Shown here: positions 24,676-45,555 of the stretch, piece after piece
How the letters are laid out: each line of letters starts with the position of its first letter
Numbering within the stretch: position 1 is the stretch's first letter
Assembly (NCBI RefSeq): GCF_000247815.1
Contig: NC_021684.1
Location: 10,115,430 to 10,179,429, forward strand
Origin: Ficedula albicollis
Taxonomy: Eukaryota; Chordata; Aves; Passeriformes; Muscicapidae
Reading direction: 5' to 3'
DNA length: 64,000 bases
Notes under the pieces: model-generated
The model's input: only the letters and a program-made list of their open reading frames with translations
What the model was told of the DNA's origin: nothing
The model's database searches: none
Position numbers and translations under genes: made by a program

Positions 24676-25745
24676 CTATAAATTTCAATGTTCCTGGTCC
24701 TTTGTCTAGACATTTTGACGGCGCTTGCCTCGCCTGCCACAATGATATCATTTTTCTCAGTGACAACACCAGTGCAAACACATCCTAAGCCCTCTCCATA
24801 CTTGGGGGAGGAAATGAAGTAAGTCTTCCGTGTTGCAGGAGCGAAACAAAAGCTGGCATCCGCGTAGCTGCCGTGCCTGGACCTGATGCCGAGGGAGTTG
24901 TTGCCGATGCAGAGCAGGAGATCCGTAGTCTCCATCCCATAACGCAGGCTGAGGGAAGGGGGCCTGGACAGCTGGATGGTTTTCAGGGCTTCCTCGAACA
25001 GGTCATTGCATTCTGAATTGCACAGGATCATTGTGTTCCTTTTCCTGGCTTCCACAAGGAAAGAGGGGCTGATAAGCACCAGTCTCACTTGCTTGAGGAG
25101 CTCGATGAGGTGTTCTGAACGTGTCTCTCTGCTGTGCTTGACCCATCTAATGACCAGGTCCAGAATGCTCTCCTCCCTGGAGATATTCAGATCATCTGAT
25201 TTGATGAGAGTCATCAGCTGCTGGAATTCAACCTCCAGTATTTCTTCCTGCAAGCTCACCTCAGCAAAATGCTGATACACGTATTTCCTCGCTTGGTCAC
25301 ACAAATCTTCTGCCCCAATGTGGCTTGCAAAGTAGTAGATGCCCACACAGTTGGAAGCATCCATGTGGTCCATCATGTACTTCTGGCACATGCTGCAAAC
25401 CTCTTCCATCTGCATGAAGCAGGCGGTGAGGGCGACAGGCTGCACGTTGTGGCTGGAGAGGCGCAGCTCGGCGCTGTACATGTAGTGCAGCAGCACGGCC
25501 ACGCTCTCGGCACAGGTGTCCTGCAGCACCACCTCCCTCTGAGCGCACTCTGCCAAGCCACACGTGAACATGGCTCTGAAATAGGCACTGAAGGCAGCCA
25601 GCACCACCCTATGGCAGGGGAATTTCTCACCTTCTGCAACCAGCACCACGTCGATTATCTCGGCTGATTCTTTCATTCTCTGTACTTGCTCCAGTAAAGT
25701 CAAGCTGTGGCGCTGCTTTCTCCTCTCCTCAGCCTTGTGATCCAT
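24676..25745 (-). CDS. KBTBD12: KBTBD12 exon 1 (BTB and BACK domains)
   Basis: The exon gives 356 codons plus two bases, starting at the ATG complementary to 25743-25745 (MDHKAEERRK). The BTB/POZ domain covers about residues 25-130. It has the conserved Asp of IDVVLVAEGE and the signature FPCHRVVLAAFSAYFRAMF. BTB domains dimerise and, in BTB-Kelch proteins, bind cullin-3. The BACK domain follows at about 135-240 (NCVGIYYFA, EESILDLVIRWV), then a linker (RYGMETTDLLLCIGNNS) and the first Kelch strand (NDIIVAGEA). The expected role is substrate adaptor of a CUL3 ubiquitin ligase, but substrates of KBTBD12 are not known to me. The exon ends within an Arg codon before GTGTGT. Near-identity of long stretches with human supports the gene name over other KBTBD/KLHL members. 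Confidence 0.97.
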
Positions 25746-25807
25746 GGTTGATCTCTTTTCCTCTGTTTAAATATCCTCAGAACTCAAGGTATTCATCGGG
25801 AATGTTT
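25746..25807 (-). other. KBTBD12: inferred 5' UTR part of KBTBD12 exon 1 and its acceptor
   Basis: Upstream of the ATG on the minus strand, the sequence TTCTATCTCTAG (AG at 25809-25808) is a good splice acceptor. It would leave 62 untranslated bases before the start codon. If used, the promoter lies further upstream, in keeping with the lack of any CpG island or TATA element next to the ATG. This is inference from the motif only; transcription could also start nearby. Confidence 0.45.
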
Positions 25808-25809
25808 CT

Positions 25810-34300
<8,491 letters not shown>

Positions 34301-34406
34301 CTTGTCGAGGCTGGGGGCGGCAGGGGCCGCATGGGAGAGGGCAGCAGAGCTGTCCCACAGCAGCACAGAGCTCCTGGTGACACTGAGGTGCCAGGGCTAT
34401 AAATAG
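34301..34406 (-). promoter_or_regulatory. candidate TATA/MEF2-type element with first exon and splice donor
   Basis: Positions 34397-34406 read CTATAAATAG, which fits the MEF2 consensus CTA(A/T)4TAG and on the minus strand is a TATA-like TATTTATA. About 25-35 bases downstream on the minus strand a transcript could start near 34370-34375, followed by about 70 bases with several CpGs. It would end at AAG|GTACGT (exon end 34301), a near-perfect splice donor. The next suitable acceptor on that strand is the one before the KBTBD12 start codon, so this could be a non-coding 5' exon of that gene. All parts are short motifs, and no transcript evidence is visible here. Confidence 0.35.
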
Positions 34407-36963
34407 CCTTGCGCTGGGCTCCTGGCTGGCCTGAGGAGCTGCTCTCATGTCAGGCACAGGGGCGCATTAGGACACAGCCAGCAGGCACCAGTGCTGCCCT
34501 CCTTCGCCCTGCCCTTGTGCTGCCTGCCCTGCTGCTGCCAGGCACTGTGCCAGCGAGCATCAGGCTCCTCTTTGGGCTGCTGCAGCTGCAGGTGGTGTTG
34601 GTGAGTGCTTCAGGAATCACGTACCCCACAGACCTTGCACAGAACCAGCCATATCTCTGGTTGGCAGCTGTTCCTGGGCAGCTGGAGCAGTTCCAGCCCA
34701 GGAACATCCCCCTACCTCTGAGTCATGGATACCTAACCACAGCAGATGCTTTGCTTGCTGACCCTATCCAAGTCATTCCCAAAACCAAGGCCACTGCCTC
34801 CATAACTGTCAGAAATTTTCCCAAAATGATCCTCCTGCCATTCTGTGAGATTGCCAAGAGCTGAAGCTGTACACTAAAGAAGGATTGCTGACCAAATTGC
34901 AGTGTTATCTGTATATTTTATGGCTATCTTCTTGTTTGTGCTGGTGTAGACCACAAACAGATCCACTAAATTTGTCCAGAATAGTGGGGCTGCACTGATG
35001 CACATCTTGTACTCTGAAAATTAAAGAGGAACAGAGAGGGCCATAATACACTATTTTTATTTCCATATGTTTAAGCAAAAATGGAAAAAAGATGAAAGCA
35101 GAATTTCGGTTTACAAAATTGACTAATGTTGAGCCAATACTTTTAGTTGAGAAAGACATTAAGGGGTTTTCAGAATGTTCTGTTTTAAATTGCATTAATT
35201 TATTTATTCACCATGCTAATTGGTTGATTGATGGTAATAGCTTCTGAAAAATTGAAAATGAAATGTATTTTCTTATCTAGATTTTTAGCCAATGATTTTA
35301 TTACACAGTTTTTCTAAAAGCCATAGAGGAAGTGTGCAGAAATGTTCAACTGCTAACAGCAGTATGTTGGGTTTAGAGAGAAAATTAAAGTACATTATTT
35401 TAAAAGCATATTTCATAGCATTTGTGAACAAAACAGGAAATAAATCTCAGTGATTAAAGTTTATTCTTGTCAGAGAATTCGATAGACCAGATTACTAAGA
35501 TATATACTGTCTAAACTCCCAGATTGTTTTTATTAAAAGTTCAGATTTATCTTAGAAATAAAAATACCCAATCTGATACCACAGCTCTCACAGAAGCCAA
35601 GATAGAACTGTGTGCTGATGAAATGCCACAGCTGTGATAAAAATGAACCATATCCTGTAAATTGCCCTGTTCTCCTCTAACTTGGAACAATTTATGGCAT
35701 GGTGCTGGTTAACAATGGAGCACTTATACAGTTAATTTTATTTATATGAAATCAGTCCACTACCATAATAATAATCATGTTTCCTTTATGGGTGCATTTC
35801 TTCTGATAATTTTGATAATGAGCTTGTTTCACAAAAACACTAACACTTTTAATGCAAATTTCTCTTTATTGCTCATGAAATTATGAGTATTTCTCTTGCA
35901 CTTTGCTGAATTAGCTGGGACACCCCATCATGCAGTGGGACAACCCCTGGGCAGCTCTCAGTATGTCACAAATGGAATGTGTGCCCCCGTATTTTTGCTG
36001 GAATTAAAAGCTTTTTCTGCTGTAAGCCAAGCCTGTTTTCACCTTCTTCATGCAATTAAGTCACAATCTTTTCATTCTGATATCATTATCTGTTGTCATG
36101 GTAATTTTTATTATAAAAATGAATGGCTGAGATGTGGGCGAAGACAAGTTTTTCCTGAACTTTGTTAAGCTAATACCAAAGGGAAGAGTTTCTGTGATAA
36201 TCCAATAAATGTCTGATCTTTTAGCACTGTGTATTTTAAAACAACGAGAAGAACCAGGGATCAGAGACAGAAAAGGCACATTTAATGCTAATATATCAGT
36301 GTTAAGGAAATAAGTGTTGAATTTAATGTTTTAGAACAGTGTCAGCATAACACCAGTCATACAGTACATGCTGGTGCTGCATGAGCAAAGACATTCCTTT
36401 CTAAATCTCAACTCTCAGTGATCTACTTATTGGAAAAATAGCCCTTTCTTTAGGAGAAAGTGTCGGCAGTTTCCAAGTGTGTGTTTATCACAGCCCAGAC
36501 TTTGAGAACAGCTACACAACATTCACACTCCACCCAAAAGCAGGACACCTGTCCTGGTGGGTGGGTGCACACAAAGAGTCCATGGGTGAAGCTTTGCACT
36601 GGTTTGCCACGAGCAGGATAATGAGTCACAGTCAGCTCTAGCTGAACTTCAGAGGAGACCTACATCAGCTGAATTGAACTCTGGCAGATATCAGGACTGT
36701 CGTTGGATACTGCTGGGAACCAGGGAAAAGCAGCCTTGAAGCCTGGGGTTTCTCAGGCTGCACAAGGACAAGAAATTGTAACAATGATTGTACACCTGCA
36801 GGGTGTGTGAGTGTCTCGTGATGTTTTGCAGAAAGCATGATTTCAAAGAGGTATTGCCTTCTTGGACCAATGAGTCTTTTCTGTTCTGTATTGCATGAAT
36901 TACCCTATATGTAAGTGTAGTGTTTCCTTAAATATATCTCTCTTTTGCTTCTCCATGACATGA

Positions 36964-37083
36964 AGAACTATGTTGCATTATCCTCTTCTCTGCTCTCGAT
37001 AGCTCAAATGCAGCACAGGACATAGAACTATGTTGCATTATCCTCTTCTCCGCTCTCGATAGCTCAAATGCAGCACAGGACAT
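36964..37083. repeat. 60-bp direct tandem duplication
   Basis: Positions 36964-37023 recur at 37024-37083 with one substitution (TTCTCTGC in copy 1, TTCTCCGC in copy 2). The unit begins AGAACTATGTTGC and ends GCACAGGACAT. Confidence 0.93.
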
Positions 37084-40000
37084 GGCTTTTCTTTTCTGCC
37101 ACTGAAACACCACAACCAAGGTTCTGAGCTGAACTCATCTCCTCTGTCACTCTTGCCATGGTTCAGAGCAGAACCTGCTTCTCTGCTTCAAAATACATAT
37201 TTGTGTCATTAAATGGTGGCACATCATCATGGCTTGGTGACTCCATGTCCATGGGTGACTCCCCAGCATGGCCACTGCTCTTCTCATCTCCCATCTCAGC
37301 AGTTTCTCAGGGCTCCTCAGCCTCTTTTCCTGGAGAGCGAGGCAGCCTCTGGTTTGGCAGCTGGTGCCTCACGTTTCTTTACTTCCCACAAGAGTATTTC
37401 TGGTGTGTTCATTCAGCCAAGTGGCATCAGCTAAGTGTGGAGGTGCCTCCAGGCTCAGCCAATTCACCAGCCATGGCATCAGCTCTGTTCATGGCACAGC
37501 TGCTCCCTGCTCCCAGCACATCCTGTGTGGGCAGCTTTGGCATCTCCAGGGTCTGGACTGCATTGCAATGATTGCTCTACAAACCATTTGTTGTCAGAGC
37601 CAGTAATGATATTTTGGTTATCATGTCTGTATAAACAGTGTCAATTTGGGTACATAGGGACAAAAAAACCCCAGAAATACAGAGATTTCAAGTTTAATTG
37701 TATTATGTATTCTCTCATGACAGTCCAGATACAATTGATTTGGGTTTTTTTTTTTCTTGGGGTTAGTGTTGACCTTTAGGACAGTCCAAGGACAATCTGG
37801 AGCTTGTCTGTGACCAGAGGTCTGGGAGGCAGCACCCTGCAGCCCCTCTGAATTGAAATCTCTTTCTGGCTCTGTCAACTGATTCCCAGGTTGCCTGACA
37901 GATAATGTGGTATGCCAGCAACCCGCTGCTTTTCCATTTAAGTAAATGATAAAGTTGTGGTTAAATTAACACTCCAGCAGAGGTAATAAGGACCAACTCA
38001 GCAGCTGCCATGATGTATGCAAATTGCAGTTTCACACATTAGGAGCTAGATGTTGCTTAATTTGTAGGTCTTTCTGTCTTTTAAAAGAAAGAGCCTCCAT
38101 CAAGTTCAGGCAATCTTAAAACAAAAGGCAAAAGAAACCCCCCAAAGTCAACCACTCACCAGTGCTTCTAACTGACCTACAGTTCTTCTTCTGGGGTTTC
38201 CCTCCTGAGCCCCAATAAACAGTTATTACTGAGTTACACTGCACTGCTGGGTGCTTTTAGGCAAAGTATCTGCTGATTTCCAAAGAACAGACAGCCTGAT
38301 TAAGGAGGTATTGCCAGCCCTTTGGTATAAACAGAAACCTCAATTAATTTGCAGTGGTGCCACAATCCAGAGGCTCAATATCCATCAGGGCTTTTTCCTC
38401 TGGAAATGAAACTGTAACAGAGCAAAAAAGAACGGTGGCTGTGATAGCTGCCAGTTAATCAGACAGCATGAACAGGCTGATAAAGGAGTCCTTTTACTCC
38501 TTTTAGATCAGTAGAGATGGGAATGGAGATGCAAAGATGCATGTAACTGGATGGGGTTTTTTGGAAAGATTGGTCTGTACATTAGTTTTAATGCTCCTTA
38601 ATCTCTCTAAGAAAATTATGGATGTAACTGTGTTAGAGTCAAAAGATTTCCAAATGGACACCCAAACTGAAACTCAGTAAGGGAAGTGCATCCTCAGAAC
38701 AGCAGAGTTATTGGGGTTATTACGGCCACAGAAAATAGGAGTAACTAATGTCCATCAAGGTGTGCTCTGTCAGAAGAAGAAAAATATTAAAACATTCTGA
38801 ATCAAATTTTAGCTGTCTCAGAAATGTGCAGCTTCTGTACATATGGCTAAAAATACACTTGAAGCTCACATAATCTTTTCCAGGTTTTATTCAGAAAGGC
38901 AGAGATTTCATTCTAAAACAAATCCCATCCACATGATTTAGGGATTTGCCTATCTTTCTTACTCTTCTGACTTATGTAGTCAGTTCTCAAAAACTGTTGC
39001 TACAGGTCTTTGAACACCTTTGGAGGAGATTTTCCTTCTGCTCTTGTCACCAACACCTCCACGTTCTTTTCCTGATCCTGGATGTCACTTTTTTAGCCTT
39101 CACCTCGATACCTTCATGACCTCTGGCATCCCATTAACAAATAAATAACAGAAACTTGCCTGACTGCAATGACTGTCTAGTCATTATTTGGCTGCAAGTG
39201 TTGAAAAAACTCTCACATGCAAATGCAAGGAAAAAAGCTGAAATGAATTTGTGGACAATAAACACTCAGACTACAACCAAAACACGGTGTCTGAGAGTGA
39301 TTCCCAGCTCCCAGAAGTGAATGCATGGTCAGGCTGGTTTCCAGCTCCCTGCTGCAGTCAGAGCTGGCAGGTACCTCCTCTCCATTGCCCTTCCTTCTCA
39401 AGGAAAGGAAATCTGAGCAGTCAGCTGGGATGAGAGCTGCAGCCTGCCCTGAGCTGAGCTACTGGAGACAGGGACTGAGGGAAAAGCCCCAGGTACCTCC
39501 AATCTGCTCTTCAGATGCAGTCTTGCCAAACTTGGCTGGTTTACTGCTCAGAACACCAAAGAAGATTGCAATTCTGCAATTCTGTCTGCTCTGACTCTGT
39601 GCAAGTCCCTGCCACTCTCTTTGGCCTTTGCCTCTCATTGCTGAACCTGGATAATGATGATTTCCTAGCAATCTAGGAGATTAATTAGCATTTACTAAGC
39701 TGCAGGGCCCGCTTGCCAATTGTGCAAATACATGTTTGTATATTCCAATAAATTCTGCATTTGCTGCAACCTGGGACACAATGGAACCACAAAAAATTTT
39801 TAAAAATTAGAAAAAAAGCATTGTTCTTCTGACTAGCAGAAGCAATGACTCTGAGAGACAAACAGTACTCCCATCATGGGCACGAGGAATTTGTCCCTAA
39901 AGTGGTATGAAGATGATGTTGGTTCATACATGTCCAGTCCTGAGTGCTGAGCTGGAGGAGATTCCTCTCCCCCATTCCCATGCTGTCTCAAAGGTGATTG

Positions 40001-43000
40001 GGATTTGTGATGTAGTGCTGAAGCTCCAAACCACATGATGAATCTCTGTACCAGAGACACGCAGAGAGCCTGGACTGTCTGTCCAGCCCTGGGTGTCAAG
40101 GTGACTGGGAGACAGATGGTCACAGCAGGAGCATGAAGGAAGGACCAGCAGGGCTTTACCCTCCCAGCCCTCAGTAAATGGTGACATCCTGACAGGCTGG
40201 GCACCAGATATCCTCCTTCACCCCACGTCTGAGTCACCAGGCTGCAGCTTTGTGAGTTCACTTCTAAGGGTTCTCATGAATTCAGAGGTAAAAACTTGGA
40301 AATATCTGCAATTTTAATTGCCCAACTACAGTTGCCATAAACATGCAGCTGATTTTGCTCAAATCTTGCAACTCACCATAGTGGTTTATCCAGACCAGCA
40401 TAGAAAATAAACAGGAATTAGGATCCTTCAAAAAAAAGTAAAATTTCTTCTATTTCTGTTTGAAAAGGAAAACAAGAAAAAAAAAATGATGAAGAAATGT
40501 AGCATCTTCAAAGCTACATCCCATGTGGCAATCCTCCAAACCTCTTCCCATATGTTCCTAAGTGTTGAAAGCCCAAATGTTCCCTATCTTGCTGCCAAAT
40601 TCTCTGCATCAATCCAAATGCTCTTACAATACAGTTGAATATTGTCTAGTGAAAAAAATCCCCATAGATAGATTGATAATTAAAAATATATTTGATCATC
40701 AGATAGATATGAATGGCCAAGGGGTGCTGTGCTGAATGAATCATTCATGCTCACATATTTCAAAGCAGAAGGATATCTTTCTGATCTTAATGGAGTTGCC
40801 CTAGAAATCCTTAATTGTTACAGAACATATTGCTGAAGAGATTTGGAACTGGGCACAGAGGAGGAGGCAGATGAGCCACAGCAGAGATTGCACTGCCGGG
40901 TGCAGCCTGGGGAGCGAGTCTGGCTGGCTGCAGAGGGGGCTTTGGGCTCCAACAGGCATCAGGTTGGTCTCAACCCTGTCTCGTTTCAGACTCAGCCCCA
41001 CAAAACTCAAGGCCAGGAATTTATCCTTGTTTTAAAACAAAGCATAGCTGCTGCTGTGATCCCATCCCTGCAAGTGCTAGGCAGAGGGCTTGGGATGGGG
41101 CTGAGCCTTCATGTGTTGGTCAGTGCTTCTTGTACACATTTCAAAGCAAGGGAGGGAAAGAAACTCTCCAGCTTAGGAGCTGAATGTTGCAGCCTCCCAT
41201 CTGCTGTCTTCTTCCTCAAAAAAAGGTCTTGGAATGATGGAGCTTCATGTAGATATCTCCATCCAGGAGCTCTCCTTCCTCTTGTGTCTGAAAGTGTAGC
41301 ATCTCCAAACCTTAATTTCCATTGTAAAACTTACTGTAACTCCAGAAGGCTCAGTAATGTACCTGAAAAAGTCAGCAAGTGAAAATAAACACGTGCTGGT
41401 GTCAGAGCATGGTACTGTGGGCTGGAAGGTTCCCACCTGCAGGAGTCCAGGAATCCCCTCCAGTGGGTCTGCAACAGGAATATGAACTGATGTTATGAGT
41501 CCACAGCAGTTGCAGATGCCACTGACCACAGCACAAACAAAACCACAGATACCTTTGCTAGATCAGAGTCAGGACTGCAGCCAAGATACAATGGATAACT
41601 TGTGTTGGAGGAAACAGGATGAGATTTGGGGGGTGAACTCTCAGATATTGTAACTTTTGATGTTATTCACAGTACATGCTACTAATTTACAATAAAATCA
41701 GATGACAGCCTTGGGGATTGAGGACACATCTCTAGAGTATATGAGGCTCTGGTAACCATCCCTTTGTGTCCTGAGCTTGTCCAAGAAGGATTGCCATCCT
41801 ATACAGGAGACACTTTGGGATGCTTTGTCCCATTTTTCACTGCAATACTTCTCATCTGACTTCTCCTTTCCGTGTACCTACCCCTGGGTCAATTACCACA
41901 TGCATTAATTCAGCTGAGGAGAAAAACCTGTGAGTGCATTTTCCTGTGCTAGAAGGTATAAAGCAATTGTAGCAGACACTGTAAAAATCAAATAACTGAG
42001 AGGGAACAATTATGAACCAGATGCAAACAGTAACGAGTCTGGTGCTTAGTACAGAATAGGTCACGTGTGATTTCATGGTATTAGGGCACAACACTGAGCA
42101 CAACTGGGCCTTAGTTCTGTTGGTCACCTGGTGCTACCACAGCAAAAGAACCCTCCCAGGAGCTAGCAGGGGATTTGGGATAAGGTTTCTGCAAGACATT
42201 AAGGTCCTGCCTAACGCCTACATGGGATGGCAGAGTACCTCCTACATTTCTTTTGTTGTTCCATAGCACAATGCTTTATTTTTTTCTGCAAGGTGTATTC
42301 CACACTAGGGATATTTTTTATTTACTCTGGTACTATCCCTGCTTTGCATCAGTGTGAGCAAGAGCAGGATCAGGCCTTCAGTTAAATAACTAATGCAGCT
42401 GTTTTGCTGAACCAGCTTCCTGGCTGGGAAATGAATCCAGTCAGCTTTGGATCACAAACCCCAGTAATAGAGATTTCAAAGATTTCATACATTAATTTTT
42501 TTTCCTTAATATTTGAAGAGTTACTTTTCTTACAAAATCTGTTAGGCAGATGTTAGGAAGTAATTACTGTACATGAATCAGAAAGAGAATGCACATCTTA
42601 CATTGAACATGAGTGGACTGATTAAAGAAACTGATGATAGATGAAAAAAGCTAAAATATATCTGAGTGAAATACACCAGAATTTGCCTCAGGATTATAAG
42701 GAAGAAGGAGCACAAGGCAAGCTCCTCTCATGAGCCATGTGTTCATTGTCTTTCCAAAGCAAACATCCCACTGCTTTTTTTATCCTCAGCAGAAACACTG
42801 AGAAAAATTGGCCCTGGCTGGGCAGAAGAGTCCCCATCAACACCTAATATCTAATTGTTTTCCAGGCAATTGCTTCAGTGTCCATGTGGTGGACAGAACT
42901 CAAACATCACAAAACTAAAATACTCTCAAGAATCCCAAAAAATCCTTAGATCATGGAGCACACAGATACTGCTGATAGGACTGATCATATCAGTTAAACT

Positions 43001-44305
43001 CTTCTCTCCATGTACAGATTTATTGTAATTTTTATGCATAAATACAAACAATCTTCCAATTATGGTGTCAGGAGTAATAACACCAGAACAATAGGATAGA
43101 AAGCAAAACTGGAGGGAAAATGTTGCCCTGAAGAATGCAATTGTCCAGGCTGTGGTTTTGCCCAGGCCACAATGTCCCATATATTTACAAACCTGGGCAA
43201 CCTTCAGTGGCTGAAAAAGTTGCTGCTTCTACTGTACACAGAGCTCTTCTGGATAGATTTTGAGATGAGGTGGGAGGTAGTAATGGTATAATTGGGTAAA
43301 CAAAATCAGAACCCATTAAGAATGGATTCTGTCCTTAGCTTGCCTCCAGCATTGAGCCCTACTTTTCTGTGCCCTGGTTTCTCCTATGTAAAATACAAAA
43401 ATCATTCTTCCTTTCTGAAGTACTTTAAAATCCCAGGTTCGAAGTACTACATTAGAATTAAATAAAGTATCTTCACAACTGATAATAAAAATACTGTGTA
43501 TCTTTTTCCATCACTAGCAGTTAATGCCCTTCAGAGATGGGGTTTCTGTAATTACCTTTATGTCACAGTGTGGCTGGAGCAACTGAGGCTGTAATCAAGG
43601 AAATTATTCACCTATACTGTGAAAGCTGCCTTAAGATGCTTTTTAGGGACATAAAACAGACCTTCAGACTGTGCTTATTGTCACACATAATTTCATTCAA
43701 AATACAAATTTCACACCAGTAACTACAGCCTTCTAAATTCCATCCCAGAGTCTATAACCTATAAACACCATAAACAGAAATGTTACAAAGGAAGCCTTTA
43801 AAATTACAAAGCAGACAGAATGTTTAATATTTGAAGTCTAATTTACAATATAAAACCTAATTTTGAGAAATTCTATGAAAGCATCAGGGTTGGGTGCATT
43901 TAGAACAGCATTTGTCAAAAAAAAAAAGCTTGAACATTTGGGTTGCCAAGGCAGAAACAAGCACCACAGACTCATTTTACCCTTATGGGGATTCATCAAG
44001 GTTGTGCAGTGCAGCTGTTGTCTCAGTAAAAGAAAGTATCGGCCCCTGGCTGAAGGAAACAGAAACATAATTATGTTATGATGAGCTGAAAAACGTGCAA
44101 AGAAAAATTGGAATGCAAAGCATGATAAATGATGCTTTGTCAATTGCAAAGCAGCAAGACAAGCATGTGGCACAATAACAACCCTTCCCCAGTCTGTGCT
44201 TCCAGTTCAGCTACCAAAATAAAGCACCACTCTAACCATGGCAGGGTAGTGCTGGCTTTTGGCTGTAGCATTTAGCCCTGGTGAAAAAATGCTCAGAAAT
44301 AAAAA

Positions 44306-44453
44306 TGAGGGAAAAAATGGTCAGGTACTCCTCAAAACTGAGACCTGCTAGAGAAAACTCATGGTGTCATCTTACTCTGTGAGGGAAAAAATGGTCAGGT
44401 ACTCCTCAAAATTGAGACCTGCTAGAGAAAACTCATGGTGTAATCTTACTCTA
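44306..44453. repeat. 74-bp direct tandem duplication
   Basis: Positions 44306-44379 recur at 44380-44453 with about three substitutions (for example AAAACTG/AAAATTG and GTGTCAT/GTGTAAT). The unit starts TGAGGGAAAAAATGGTCAGG. Confidence 0.92.
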
Positions 44454-45555
44454 TTTTTATGCATATTAAAATTCAAAGGTTTGGACCGTCTCCTTCAGGT
44501 TCCTTTTGATTATGTTTTCTGCCCCCAAACCCCTTTTTCTGCCAAGGTGACCAACATTTTATGAACATTGCTATGGCCATATGCAAGGAAATGCCATTCT
44601 ATAAAAAAAATTCTTTAAGCTGTCTGTGCTCACATTGACAAGGGCAGGATTTCCCTTCAGGTAAACCACTGAAGTTCATTCCAGTGATGTGAATAAATCC
44701 AGAGGGAAAACTGGACTAATTATATACCAGCACAGGAAACTTCTATTTAGAAATTGCAAAGATAAAAAGGTACAAATGCTAAAGAAAATCTCTAGATAAA
44801 GGGTAGAATGAATAAAAACAAGCCAAGTCAAGCCAGCTGAGGGGTTTTTGGTAGCAGCCCTGGTCCGGCAGAGCTGAGGCTGTGCCCTCTAGTGCTGGCC
44901 ACCCGCAGAACTGAGCTGAGACACCACTGCTGGAAGAGCCTGTGCACTTCCATTCCTCTGTAAGAACCTATTCATTCCCAAGGCACAGCTATTCTCACAC
45001 AAAAAGGCTGCTAGAATAACTCCATCAACCTCCCTCTCATGGAAAAAAGCTCTAGGGCAGAATTTCCACTCTCATTTTGAATTTCCTGCCTTTAGAAGAT
45101 GCTTTCCTTTTCATACTAGGAATGTCTCAGAATCTGGTATTAATAACTCTGTGGGGTTTTTAATAAAAAAAAACCCAAACAAAAAACCAAATGAACCACC
45201 CAACAAAATACTTATTGTTTCTGTAATTAAAAACAACCAGTTCTCAAATTAGCATCTATGTTGGATAGGCAATCTTCTACACACCAGTTTAAAAGGCTGA
45301 AACTGATATTCAATTACTGTATTTTTAAGTGTGTATTTTTTTCCCTGGTAAATAAGGAGCACAGGCAAGATACTAATCACTCCACTCATACAGCTATTGT
45401 TTGCAAGTCACAGATTTGTGACTTTTCATGACAGCATGATTAGCAAATTTTTATTATCTAAAAAAAAAAATCAGGACTATTTTTACCACTAATTATTTTT
45501 TTTTACATGGTAAAATTACTTTATTATTTGACTGTAGTTTACACCTAAGGGTATT

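Larger units (their letters stand above)
34407..45555. other. intergenic region, no gene recognised
   Basis: The open frame running to 34864 starts at TTG and has no ATG at its head, so I do not call it a gene. The other open frames are short, start at non-ATG codons or lack domain features. The only clear structures are a 60-bp duplication at 36964-37083 and a 74-bp duplication at 44306-44453. Confidence 0.6.

Noticed and set aside
34409..34864. 151-codon plus-strand frame with a Leu/Pro-rich, signal-peptide-like start behind a TATA element
   Set aside because: The frame begins at TTG only a few bases after the TATA element, upstream of where a transcript would start. It has no ATG at its head and matches no family I know.
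40843..41382. 179-codon plus-strand frame in the intergenic region
   Set aside because: It begins at TTG and shows no recognisable domain or exon signals. It is consistent with a chance opening in moderately GC-rich DNA.
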